5,327 nucleotides of DNA from Candidatus Poribacteria bacterium (GTDB lineage: Bacteria > Poribacteria > WGA-4E > WGA-3G). The stretch's first letter is position 1; every line of letters begins with the position of its first letter. Where the stretch lies: the NCBI GenBank assembly GCA_009845505.1, contig VXZL01000183.1, positions 1 to 5,327 on the forward strand, read 5' to 3'. Of this stretch, positions 1-5,327 are shown one piece after another. Made by a program: the position numbers and the translations under genes. Below the pieces are notes generated by a model. That model saw nothing but the letters and a program-made list of their open reading frames with translations, was not told the origin of the DNA and ran no database searches.

Positions 1-24
1 ATTTATCGCACGTCCCAATATTTA

Positions 25-50
25 CAACGGGCAATGAATTGCCCTACTAC
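25..50 (-). repeat. palindromic intergenic repeat, copy 1
   Basis: This is the same 26-bp element in opposite orientation: GGGCAAT (29-35), centre GA, ATTGCCC (38-44), then TACTAC (45-50). It lies 52 nt beyond the stop codon of the molybdoenzyme gene. Read on the minus strand it has the same orientation relative to that upstream gene as copy 2 has to the DUF4268 gene. Positions 51-56 continue with weaker similarity (4 of 6), so the ancestral unit may be a little longer than 26 bp. Confidence 0.8.
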
Positions 51-102
51 GAACAGAATTTCGCTCTAATTTTAAACTGGACCAAGCACTACAAAAAGAC
101 TT

Positions 103-1239
103 CTATTCGATATTGACTTGGCGGACGACTTGACCGTGACTTTCCCAATAAGTATGTTTTCCAGTGATGTAATCAGAATCGGCTGCGGGTTGGATGTTTC
201 CTGCCGTGTCAACGGCTCTGGAGACAACCGTATGCTCACCTTTTGGTGGATTGTTCCAATCAAGATGCCAGATTTTCCATGCGAATTCGGCATCTTCTTT
301 CGGGTCTATCGTCGCTTTTTGCCATGCCCCGCCATCAATACTCACTTCAACGGTTTCAATAGGTGCACCCCACGCTGCGCCATAGATGCGGTATTTGTCG
401 CCGATACGCGTTACCTTCGCCGCCAACGATTTCAGTTTTGTTCTACCCACGGAAGTCTCCATCCAGACCGATTCACCGTCAGGACGTTTTTCTTCACGTA
501 TCGTGACATAATCGCGACCCATAAATCTCCCCATGAATCGGGTGTCTCGGACCTCAATGCGTTTGAGCCATTTAACGCAAGCGATGCCATACCAACCGGG
601 TGTAATCAGACGGAGCGGTGCCCCGTTTGGGTGTGGGAGAGGTTCACCGTTCATCTCATAGCAGAGGATATTGGAATCTTGTAACGCATCTTCGACGGAC
701 ATGCTTCGAGCAAAGTTCTGACGCATCTTCACCTCACGTCGTTCCTCTTCTCCGGCATCGTGTCCGAAAAAGATAACTTCGATCCCGTTTTCTCGGATAC
801 CCGCTTCCTTGAGGATCGGTGCAAGTGGTGTTCCTCCCCATTTCGCATTGCCAATGCCACCCGTGAACGTCGGAAATCCGTGGTTGCCAGAACATTCCAA
901 TGTGAAAGTTACGTCTTGCTTCGGACGCGCTTTGATGTCCTCAATCGTAAGCATCAGCGGATTCTCGACCAAACCGCTCACTTCAAGTTTCCAGGTCTCA
1001 AGATTGACTTCAGGCTTTCCATAGTGTGAAACGTTGAAAAATTTATCGTTTGGTGTAATGAAGGAATTAAATTCGTTCCAATCCAGCAAACCGCGTTGTG
1101 AGGGTGGTTCCGGCGGCTGATCAGCGAACGGAATAAGTACTTCACCTTCACGACTTGGAAAGGCATAAACTGCCCATGGGCTCAGCAGCAATCCAGTGAG
1201 AGTTAAACCACTTTGTCGTAAAAAATCTCTACGCTCCAT
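103..1239 (-). CDS. Tat-exported sulfite-oxidase-family molybdopterin oxidoreductase
   Basis: A 378-residue molybdenum-cofactor enzyme of the sulfite oxidase family. Residues 1-26 form a Tat signal: RRDFL at 3-7, a hydrophobic stretch, and a VYA cleavage-like site ending at A26, so the enzyme should fold in the cytoplasm and act outside it. The Mo-pterin domain covers about 50-245; its LECSGN motif holds C116, the expected Mo-ligand cysteine, and NGAPLRLITPGWYG (205-218) followed by VKWLKRIEV matches the family's cofactor and active-site region. Residues about 260-365 form the immunoglobulin-like dimerisation domain (VEVSIDGG near 298-304, SRAVDTAGNIQP near 340-351, TYWESHGQ near 363-370). 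No heme b5 or cytochrome c domain is present, so electrons must go to a separate acceptor. Arginines that bind sulfite in vertebrate sulfite oxidase appear replaced (V70, G121), so sulfite may not be the substrate. The ATG follows GAGGAGG (1244-1250) at short, 4-nt spacing. It is the second gene after the superoxide dismutase, 53 bp downstream. The family call is firm; the substrate is unknown. Confidence 0.93.
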   Translation of the reverse strand: MERRDFLRQSGLTLTGLLLSPWAVYAFPSREGEVLIPFADQPPEPPSQRGLLDWNEFNSFITPNDKFFNVSHYGKPEVNLETWKLEVSGLVENPLMLTIEDIKARPKQDVTFTLECSGNHGFPTFTGGIGNAKWGGTPLAPILKEAGIRENGIEVIFFGHDAGEEERREVKMRQNFARSMSVEDALQDSNILCYEMNGEPLPHPNGAPLRLITPGWYGIACVKWLKRIEVRDTRFMGRFMGRDYVTIREEKRPDGESVWMETSVGRTKLKSLAAKVTRIGDKYRIYGAAWGAPIETVEVSIDGGAWQKATIDPKEDAEFAWKIWHLDWNNPPKGEHTVVSRAVDTAGNIQPAADSDYITGKHTYWESHGQVVRQVNIE

Positions 1240-1292
1240 ATTGCCTCCTCATCCTGCCGATAGGTACAGTCTTTGACAGAGTTGTTGATCGT

Positions 1293-2006
1293 CTATCCGT
1301 TCATTGCTGCGAGATAGTTGGTGTTCACCTGTTCCCAATTGATGAGATTCAGCCAAGCGTCAACGTAGTCAGCACGACGGTTCTGGTAATTGAGATAGTA
1401 AGCGTGTTCCCAAACATCGAGACCGAGAATAGGGGTATGTCCCTTCATCAGCGGGCTATCTTGATTTGATGTCGAGTAGATTTGCAACTTCTTATTTTCA
1501 TCAACGACAAGCCATGCCCACCCTGATCCAAAATGTGTCTTTGCTGCTTTGGTAAACATTTCGTTTCCGGCATCAAGTGAGCCAAACGTTGACTGAATGG
1601 CTTCCGCGACTTTCCCAGTCTGTTCACTGCCACCGGGTTTCATGATAGTCCAGAAAAGCGTGTGATTCGCGTGTCCACCGCCGCTATTGATAACGGCTTG
1701 GCGGAGGTGTTCCGGCCCCCTATCAATATTACGAAGCATCCCGTCAAGGGTCATGTGCTGTAAATCATGGCTACGCGCAATTGCGGCATTGAGTTTATTG
1801 ATATACCCTTGGTGATGTTTCCCGTGGTGAATCTCCATTGTGCGTTTGTCAATATGCGGTTCAAGCGCATCATAGGCGTATGGGAGTGGTGGTAACGTTT
1901 GACCTGTCTGATGGCCATGTTGAGCATATACACGCAGCGGACTCTTCGCAAGAAATATCCCTGCCAATGCTGTGCTGCCTTGAATTAAAAAATTTCTACG
2001 ATTCAT
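1293..2006 (-). CDS. Tat-exported Mn-type superoxide dismutase
   Basis: A 237-residue Fe/Mn superoxide dismutase, which converts superoxide to oxygen and hydrogen peroxide. The mature part starts near [13 protein letters not shown] (38-50) and is close to E. coli SodA in motif content. The four metal ligands are H60 (MEIHHGKHH), H115 ([10 protein letters not shown]), D197 and H201 ([10 protein letters not shown]). Metal type: glycine (G111) occupies the position where iron enzymes often carry the active-site glutamine, and that glutamine comes instead from the C-terminal half (Q182 in SNQDSPL), the manganese-type arrangement. Unlike most bacterial MnSODs it carries a Tat-like leader (RRNFL at 3-7, hydrophobic stretch, VYA ending at A28), so it is predicted to act in the periplasm or at the outer face of the membrane. 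The ATG follows AAGGAG (complement of 2016-2021) with 9-nt spacing. It is first in a two-gene unit with the molybdoenzyme. I leave the symbol blank because sodA and sodB names track the metal, which has not been tested here. Confidence 0.96.
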   Translation of the reverse strand: MNRRNFLIQGSTALAGIFLAKSPLRVYAQHGHQTGQTLPPLPYAYDALEPHIDKRTMEIHHGKHHQGYINKLNAAIARSHDLQHMTLDGMLRNIDRGPEHLRQAVINSGGGHANHTLFWTIMKPGGSEQTGKVAEAIQSTFGSLDAGNEMFTKAAKTHFGSGWAWLVVDENKKLQIYSTSNQDSPLMKGHTPILGLDVWEHAYYLNYQNRRADYVDAWLNLINWEQVNTNYLAAMNG

Positions 2007-2041
2007 GAATGCGTTCTCCTTGTCCTGCTGTTTTGGGTAGC

Positions 2042-2071
2042 ATTTTAACAGAAATCGTCGGTTTATGTCAA
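2042..2071 (-). promoter_or_regulatory. sigma70-like promoter of the SOD/molybdoenzyme unit
   Basis: Read on the minus strand there is a perfect -35 hexamer TTGACA (complement of 2066-2071), an 18-bp spacer, and a -10 TAAAAT (complement of 2042-2047, 5 of 6 matches to TATAAT). A TG lies one base upstream of the -10, as in extended -10 promoters. Transcription would start near 2035, leaving a leader of about 30 nt containing the AAGGAG ribosome site. It is correctly placed for the superoxide dismutase gene. No SoxS, OxyR or Fur operator is recognisable nearby. Confidence 0.65.
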
Positions 2072-2083
2072 CGGAAAATTCAA

Positions 2084-2112
2084 TTGATTTTAGCGGAGTG
2101 ATGTGGTATCTT
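2084..2112 (+). promoter_or_regulatory. probable divergent promoter of the DUF4268 gene
   Basis: TTGATT (2084-2089) and TATCTT (2107-2112) are separated by 17 bp, each matching 4 of 6 consensus positions, and a TG at 2104-2105 gives an extended -10 (TGGTATCTT). Transcription would begin near 2119, about 28 nt before the ATG at 2147. Its -35 lies only 12 bp from the -35 of the opposing promoter, so the two promoters sit back to back and RNA polymerase or a regulator at one could affect the other. It is weaker by sequence than the opposing promoter. Confidence 0.4.
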
Positions 2113-2146
2113 AATTACAAGACTAAGGCAGAGGAGGGAACACCTT

Positions 2147-3154
2147 ATGCTTAAACTAGGATGTCTTCAACCTGTTGATCTGCGGAGTATCTGGCCCACT
2201 GAGGATAAGCACTTCACACCGTGGTTAGCAAAAGAAGAAAACCTCAATCTTCTTGGCAAAGCACTGAATATGGGGCTTGAGTTTGAGGATCGAGAGGTAA
2301 ATGTAGGAAGATTTCGAGCTGATATCTTGTGTCGTGATCTAGGAAGTCCACAAAATGAAATGTGGGTGTTAATTGAGAACCAGTTTGGAGTAACAAATCA
2401 TGATCATCTTGGTAAGATTCTGACTTATGCAGCGAGTTTAGATGCTCATACAATGATCTGGATTGCAGAGGAATTCTTAGATGAGCACCTCACGGCACTA
2501 AATCAGTTAAATAAAATAACGAATAAAAATTTTCAGTACTTTGGAGTAAAGATTAGAGTGTGGCGAATTGGGAAGTCTGAACCAGCTCCACAGTTTGATG
2601 TTGTTTCAAGTCCTAAGAGCTGGCACCGGAGGATAAATCAAAGTGCTCAACGCGCTGGGAGCGAGGGGCTTTCCGAGAGGCAAGAGCGGAATATAAAATT
2701 TTGGACCGAATTGCGTGACTATATGAATCGAAAAAATAGTCCTGTTAACTGCGGGAAACCGCCTAAGGAAAGTTTTCTGCAATTCAATGTAGGGCGTAGT
2801 GCCAATCTCTTTCAAATGGAAGCGTATTTAGCTACTCGAGACAGGAAGATTGGTGTCCGGTTCTACACAGGAGGACCGGATGCTACACGACATTTTTGCT
2901 TTCTAAAAAAACAAGAGGAAGAAATTGAGAGAGAATTTGGTGAGTCCCTTGAGTGGGCTGAACTGCCGGGGAGCGAGAGGTGCCGAATCTTCTTACAAAA
3001 GATAAATACTGATCCGACAGACGAAGACGATTGGCCAAATCAGCATGAATGGCTTGCCTCAAAACTTGAAAAATTTGATAAGGTTTTCCGTCCGCGCGTC
3101 AAAACCCTCAATGCCGCCGACTGGGAGCACTCTGAATACGAGGATGATAAATAA
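2147..3154 (+). CDS. DUF4268 protein with PD-(D/E)XK nuclease-like N-terminal half
   Basis: A 335-residue protein with two parts. Residues about 25-155 look like a PD-(D/E)XK nuclease-like fold: RFRADILCRD with D59, then WVLIENQ with E77 and Q79 on a following strand, then HDHLGKILTYAASLDAHTMIWIA (85-107), a pattern I recognise from proteins annotated as DUF4268. Residues about 183-320 are the DUF4268 domain itself, beginning IKFWTELRDYMN and ending HEWLASKLEKFDKVFRPRVKTL. The exact function is not known. D59, E77 and Q79 are candidate metal-site residues, but Q replaces the usual lysine, so activity is uncertain. There is no signal peptide or membrane segment, so it is cytoplasmic. The ATG is supported by a strong GAGGAGGG (2131-2138). 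Sampled lines are about 39% GC, below the neighbouring genes. It lies 58 bp upstream of the patatin gene on the same strand and could be cotranscribed with it. Confidence 0.88.
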   Translation: MLKLGCLQPVDLRSIWPTEDKHFTPWLAKEENLNLLGKALNMGLEFEDREVNVGRFRADILCRDLGSPQNEMWVLIENQFGVTNHDHLGKILTYAASLDAHTMIWIAEEFLDEHLTALNQLNKITNKNFQYFGVKIRVWRIGKSEPAPQFDVVSSPKSWHRRINQSAQRAGSEGLSERQERNIKFWTELRDYMNRKNSPVNCGKPPKESFLQFNVGRSANLFQMEAYLATRDRKIGVRFYTGGPDATRHFCFLKKQEEEIEREFGESLEWAELPGSERCRIFLQKINTDPTDEDDWPNQHEWLASKLEKFDKVFRPRVKTLNAADWEHSEYEDDK

Positions 3155-3169
3155 ACCGAAGAACAGTTT

Positions 3170-3195
3170 GTAGTAGGGCAATTTATTGCCCGTTG
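3170..3195 (+). repeat. palindromic intergenic repeat, copy 2
   Basis: A 26-bp element with the inverted repeat GGGCAAT (3176-3182), a 2-bp centre TT, and ATTGCCC (3185-3191), flanked by GTAGTA on the left and GTTG on the right. Its reverse complement matches 25-50 at 25 of 26 positions, the only difference being in the palindrome centre. It begins 15 nt after the DUF4268 stop codon and ends 17 nt before the patatin ATG. As RNA, the inner A-T pairs would open and leave a short GGGCA/TGCCC stem, with no following U-run. Confidence 0.8.
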
Positions 3196-3212
3196 GTTGA
3201 AGAGAGTGATCA

Positions 3213-4124
3213 ATGGAAAATACCGACACCTTCCACATCCTCGCCTTGGATGGCGGTGGCACCCGTGGCATATACACCGCCCAACTCCTCGCCAAAATTG
3301 AACAGACTTTTCATATCCGTATCAGAACCTGTTTTGACCTCATTGCCGGAACAAGCACAGGAGCAATCATTGCGGGTGCCGCCGTCTCCGATATCCCGAT
3401 GCAAGATATTGTCGAACTGTTCGAGACCGAAACATCCCATATCTTCCGCAGAAGATGGTATCGTATGCCGTTGTTCCTCAGTAAATACCCAAGCAAGAAA
3501 CTCGCCCATACCCTCGCTGCACACCTACCCGCAATACCTCTTGGCGAAATAGCAACCCCGTTGATGATAACAAGTTCGGAGATTTCAAAAAGTGATGTCC
3601 ACATCTTCAGATCGAATTATGGAAGTCGCGATTCGGAGATCGCTCCTGCAGACAAAGAAGTGAGTTTGAGGGACGCTGTTCTAGCCTCGTGCGCTGCGCC
3701 GACATTTTTTGCCCCAAAATCCTTAGATAACTCCTTGTTAGCGGATGGTGGACTCTGGGCAAATAACCCCTCTACAATTGCGCTTGTTGAGGCACTCTCA
3801 ACGTTTGAAAAAGACACACGAGAAATTAGAATTCTATCCGTTGGTACAGGACATTCCGTGAATATGTATCGCAATAGACGCGGTTGGGGATTCCTTACAG
3901 GTTGGGGTGGTGCGAAGTTGACATCTTACGTGATGACCCTGCAATCGCAGGCATCCGCAAATATGGTCCAACTGCTTCTGAAGCAGAATTACCTACGCAT
4001 CAACGCAGAGATAGATTTCTGGGAGTTGGATACTCTTACGCAGTTAGACAACCTTAAGTCTCTTGCCGAGCGTGATTTTGAGAAGCACGCCGAAGGAATT
4101 AAGGCATTCTTTCGGCGTGTGTAG
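3213..4124 (+). CDS. patatin-like phospholipase (lipid acyl hydrolase)
   Basis: A 303-residue single-domain patatin-family protein, expected to hydrolyse acyl ester bonds in phospholipids. The glycine-rich oxyanion-hole motif DGGGTRG is at 13-19, the nucleophile elbow GTSTG at 46-50 with S48 as catalytic serine, and ADGG at 177-180 supplies the dyad aspartate D178, followed by WANNPS. All catalytic elements are intact. No signal peptide is present, so it should act from the cytoplasm on the inner membrane. Length and motif layout fit the small bacterial patatins that include CapV, the phospholipase effector of CBASS anti-phage systems, but no cyclic-nucleotide synthase lies in this window, so a defence role is only a hypothesis. 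A general lipid turnover enzyme is equally possible. The ribosome site is weak (GAGAG at 3202-3206, 6 nt from the ATG), in contrast to the strong sites of its neighbours. The upstream DUF4268 gene is 58 bp away on the same strand, and the palindromic repeat lies in the gap. Confidence 0.94.
   Translation: MENTDTFHILALDGGGTRGIYTAQLLAKIEQTFHIRIRTCFDLIAGTSTGAIIAGAAVSDIPMQDIVELFETETSHIFRRRWYRMPLFLSKYPSKKLAHTLAAHLPAIPLGEIATPLMITSSEISKSDVHIFRSNYGSRDSEIAPADKEVSLRDAVLASCAAPTFFAPKSLDNSLLADGGLWANNPSTIALVEALSTFEKDTREIRILSVGTGHSVNMYRNRRGWGFLTGWGGAKLTSYVMTLQSQASANMVQLLLKQNYLRINAEIDFWELDTLTQLDNLKSLAERDFEKHAEGIKAFFRRV
4086..4119 (+). terminator. long hairpin at the convergent 3' ends
   Basis: The last codons of the patatin gene contain an inverted repeat: CACGCCGAAGGAAT (4086-4099) pairs with ATTCTTTCGGCGTG (4106-4119) across a 6-nt loop, giving 14 pairs with one G-U (4095 with 4110). 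On the opposite strand that G-U becomes an A-C mismatch, so the fold favours plus-strand RNA. A T-rich stretch (4144-4148) follows, but about 24 nt away, so this is not a classic intrinsic terminator. It could protect the transcript end or stop transcription less directly at the convergent junction. Confidence 0.4.
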
Positions 4125-4146
4125 TGGCGAAATTCAATTCTTGTTT

Positions 4147-5319
4147 TTACATGGCATTCGCTTCTTGAACTAACCAGACCGAAATGGATTCGATAATAAT
4201 TTGATGTGCCCGTTCAACAACTGGATTTAACGACGGTATATGGGCAAACATTTTTTGTGCTTTGTGTTTCAGGTCTGTTGGTGCTGGTAGCTCAGGAATT
4301 TTTAACTCTCTGAGAAACTTCTCAACTTCCGTCTGACCGATACGAGCACGTTTACGAAGTTCTTCAAGCTTTGACGAGTGCGACCATGTTATCAAGAGTG
4401 TTTTCCCGATCTGTTCAGTTGAAAAACTTGCTGCCAATTGTTGTGCAGCTTTTTCAACAACAGCGAAGGATAGCTTGCGTTTACCCGCAACCACATGTGC
4501 CGGAGGCAAGCGTAGACCCCAAACAATCCTAAAAATCGACAAAACTTTCAAGATATAATATGTGACATCAATTTGCCACCAGTGAAAGCCTTGTGGTGTC
4601 GCGCTTGGGAAGTGATGATGGTTGTTATGCCATCCCTCACCGAGTGTAATGATAGCAAGCAGTAAGTTGTTACGAGAGTGATCGCCAGTAACATACGCTT
4701 GTTTACCGTGAATATGGGCAAGCGAATTAATCGTGAAGGTTCCATGAAAAAGCAAGACTGTACTCAGGAAGAACCCTACGAAAAGACCCGACCAACCCGC
4801 AAGCAGCCAGACGCAAACCCCTAATACGAAGGGTGGGAGTCTTTCCCACTTTTCAAGCCAAGCGAGTTCAGGATATTTCTGAAAGTCCTTAATTAAGTGA
4901 TAGTCTGCAGGCAGTCCACGTTTGGAGAATATCCAAAGGACGTGGGAATACCAAAATCCGTGTTTAACGGGGGAGTGTACATCTTGGTCCGTGTCAGAGT
5001 ACTTATGGTGTAAGCGATGTTTCGCTGCCCACCATAGGACACCTCGTTGTGCTGAACTCTGACCCAAAAATGCGAGAAAAAATTGAAATATGCGACTGGT
5101 TTTGAATGAACGGTGAGAGAAGTATCGGTGAAATCCGGCTGTAATTCCAAACATCCGAATAACGTACAAAGTGCCACATATAATCCAATCTATGGGTTGA
5201 ACGTCTACCCAGATAATTCCAAAACACGCCAGATGAACCATTATGAAAGGCAATACGCGGGGGTGAACAATGTCCTCCTTATCGACAGGACTCGAATTTT
5301 TTGGTTCTATATAAGACAC
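4147..5319 (-). CDS. membrane fatty acid (acyl-CoA delta-9-type) desaturase
   Basis: A 390-residue integral-membrane di-iron desaturase that introduces a double bond into fatty acyl chains, controlling membrane fluidity. The three histidine boxes are complete: HRYFSH (H64, H69), HRLHH (H101, H104, H105) and HNNHH (H231, H234, H235). N198 and H202 in INSLAH match the extra ligand pair described for stearoyl-CoA desaturase. Hydrophobic segments lie near 23-40, 43-62, 76-88 and 163-192. Beyond the core (after about 270) comes a tail of some 120 residues, charged and probably helical, without a recognisable domain. The delta-9 position is inferred from the family. The frame begins here with GTG at 5317-5319; only 8 bp remain upstream, no ribosome site is visible and the frame stays open to the edge, so the true start could lie outside the window, or internally at M27. 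It converges on the patatin gene with 22 bp between stops. Confidence 0.93.
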   Translation of the reverse strand: MSYIEPKNSSPVDKEDIVHPRVLPFIMVHLACFGIIWVDVQPIDWIICGTLYVIRMFGITAGFHRYFSHRSFKTSRIFQFFLAFLGQSSAQRGVLWWAAKHRLHHKYSDTDQDVHSPVKHGFWYSHVLWIFSKRGLPADYHLIKDFQKYPELAWLEKWERLPPFVLGVCVWLLAGWSGLFVGFFLSTVLLFHGTFTINSLAHIHGKQAYVTGDHSRNNLLLAIITLGEGWHNNHHHFPSATPQGFHWWQIDVTYYILKVLSIFRIVWGLRLPPAHVVAGKRKLSFAVVEKAAQQLAASFSTEQIGKTLLITWSHSSKLEELRKRARIGQTEVEKFLRELKIPELPAPTDLKHKAQKMFAHIPSLNPVVERAHQIIIESISVWLVQEANAM

Positions 5320-5327
5320 TATAATTG

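Noticed and set aside
118..684. A 188-codon open frame on the plus strand opposite the molybdoenzyme gene
   Set aside because: It lies entirely antisense to a gene with clear family motifs, its translation has no recognisable domain, and no ribosome site was seen.
2080..2087. 8-bp palindrome TCAATTGA between the divergent promoters as an operator
   Set aside because: It is short and AT-rich, does not extend on either side, and overlaps the plus-strand -35, so it is likely chance.
25..3195. Treating the two palindromic repeats as a CRISPR array or as intrinsic terminators
   Set aside because: There are only two copies, 3.1 kb apart and inverted, with no regular spacers. The stem is short after allowing for a loop and no U-run follows.
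3210..3524. A 104-codon minus-strand frame within the patatin gene
   Set aside because: It is antisense to an intact conserved gene and its translation shows no family features.
3213..4124. Calling the patatin a CBASS effector (CapV) outright
   Set aside because: No CD-NTase, Cap2 or Cap3-type gene occurs in the window; the patatin motifs alone do not separate CapV from other bacterial patatins.

Overview
The window carries five protein genes with tight spacing and no RNA genes, CRISPR arrays or insertion sequences that I can see. Both leftmost proteins carry N-terminal twin-arginine (Tat) export signals, strong Shine-Dalgarno sequences precede three genes, and the one clear promoter resembles a sigma70 site, so this is a bacterium, probably with a periplasm. 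The mix of an exported MnSOD, a sulfite-oxidase-like molybdoenzyme, a DUF4268 protein and a short palindromic intergenic repeat looks like an environmental, uncultured lineage. My weak impression is something like Candidatus Poribacteria, but nothing here fixes the phylum.

Layout: (1) 103-2006, minus strand: a two-gene unit transcribed right to left. An exported Mn-type superoxide dismutase comes first, then, 53 bp later, an exported sulfite-oxidase-family molybdopterin enzyme. A near-consensus promoter (TTGACA, 18 bp, TAAAAT) drives it from 2042-2071. (2) 2007-2146: a compact divergent intergenic region with back-to-back promoters. (3) 2147-4124, plus strand: a DUF4268 protein with a PD-(D/E)XK-nuclease-like N-terminal half, followed 58 bp later by a patatin-like phospholipase with an intact Ser-Asp dyad. 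A palindromic repeat lies in the gap. (4) 4147-5319, minus strand: a membrane fatty acid desaturase converging on the patatin gene with only 22 bp between stop codons. Its start is uncertain because the window ends there.

How the genes may work together: the SOD/molybdoenzyme pair plausibly acts in the cell envelope on oxidative or sulfur chemistry. The molybdoenzyme keeps the Mo-ligand cysteine but lacks arginines that contact sulfite in vertebrate sulfite oxidase, so its substrate is open. The DUF4268-patatin pair is the best candidate for an uncharacterised two-gene system, because patatin phospholipases of this size act as effectors in CBASS anti-phage defence. However, no nucleotidyltransferase or other CBASS partner is present here. 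The DUF4268 gene is clearly more AT-rich than its neighbours (about 39% GC in sampled lines against about 55% in the molybdoenzyme gene), which hints at separate acquisition.

A 26-bp element containing GGGCAAT-N2-ATTGCCC occurs twice, at 25-50 and 3170-3195, in opposite orientations with 25 of 26 positions matching. In both cases it sits just downstream of a stop codon in the same orientation relative to that gene. This suggests a dispersed palindromic repeat family.
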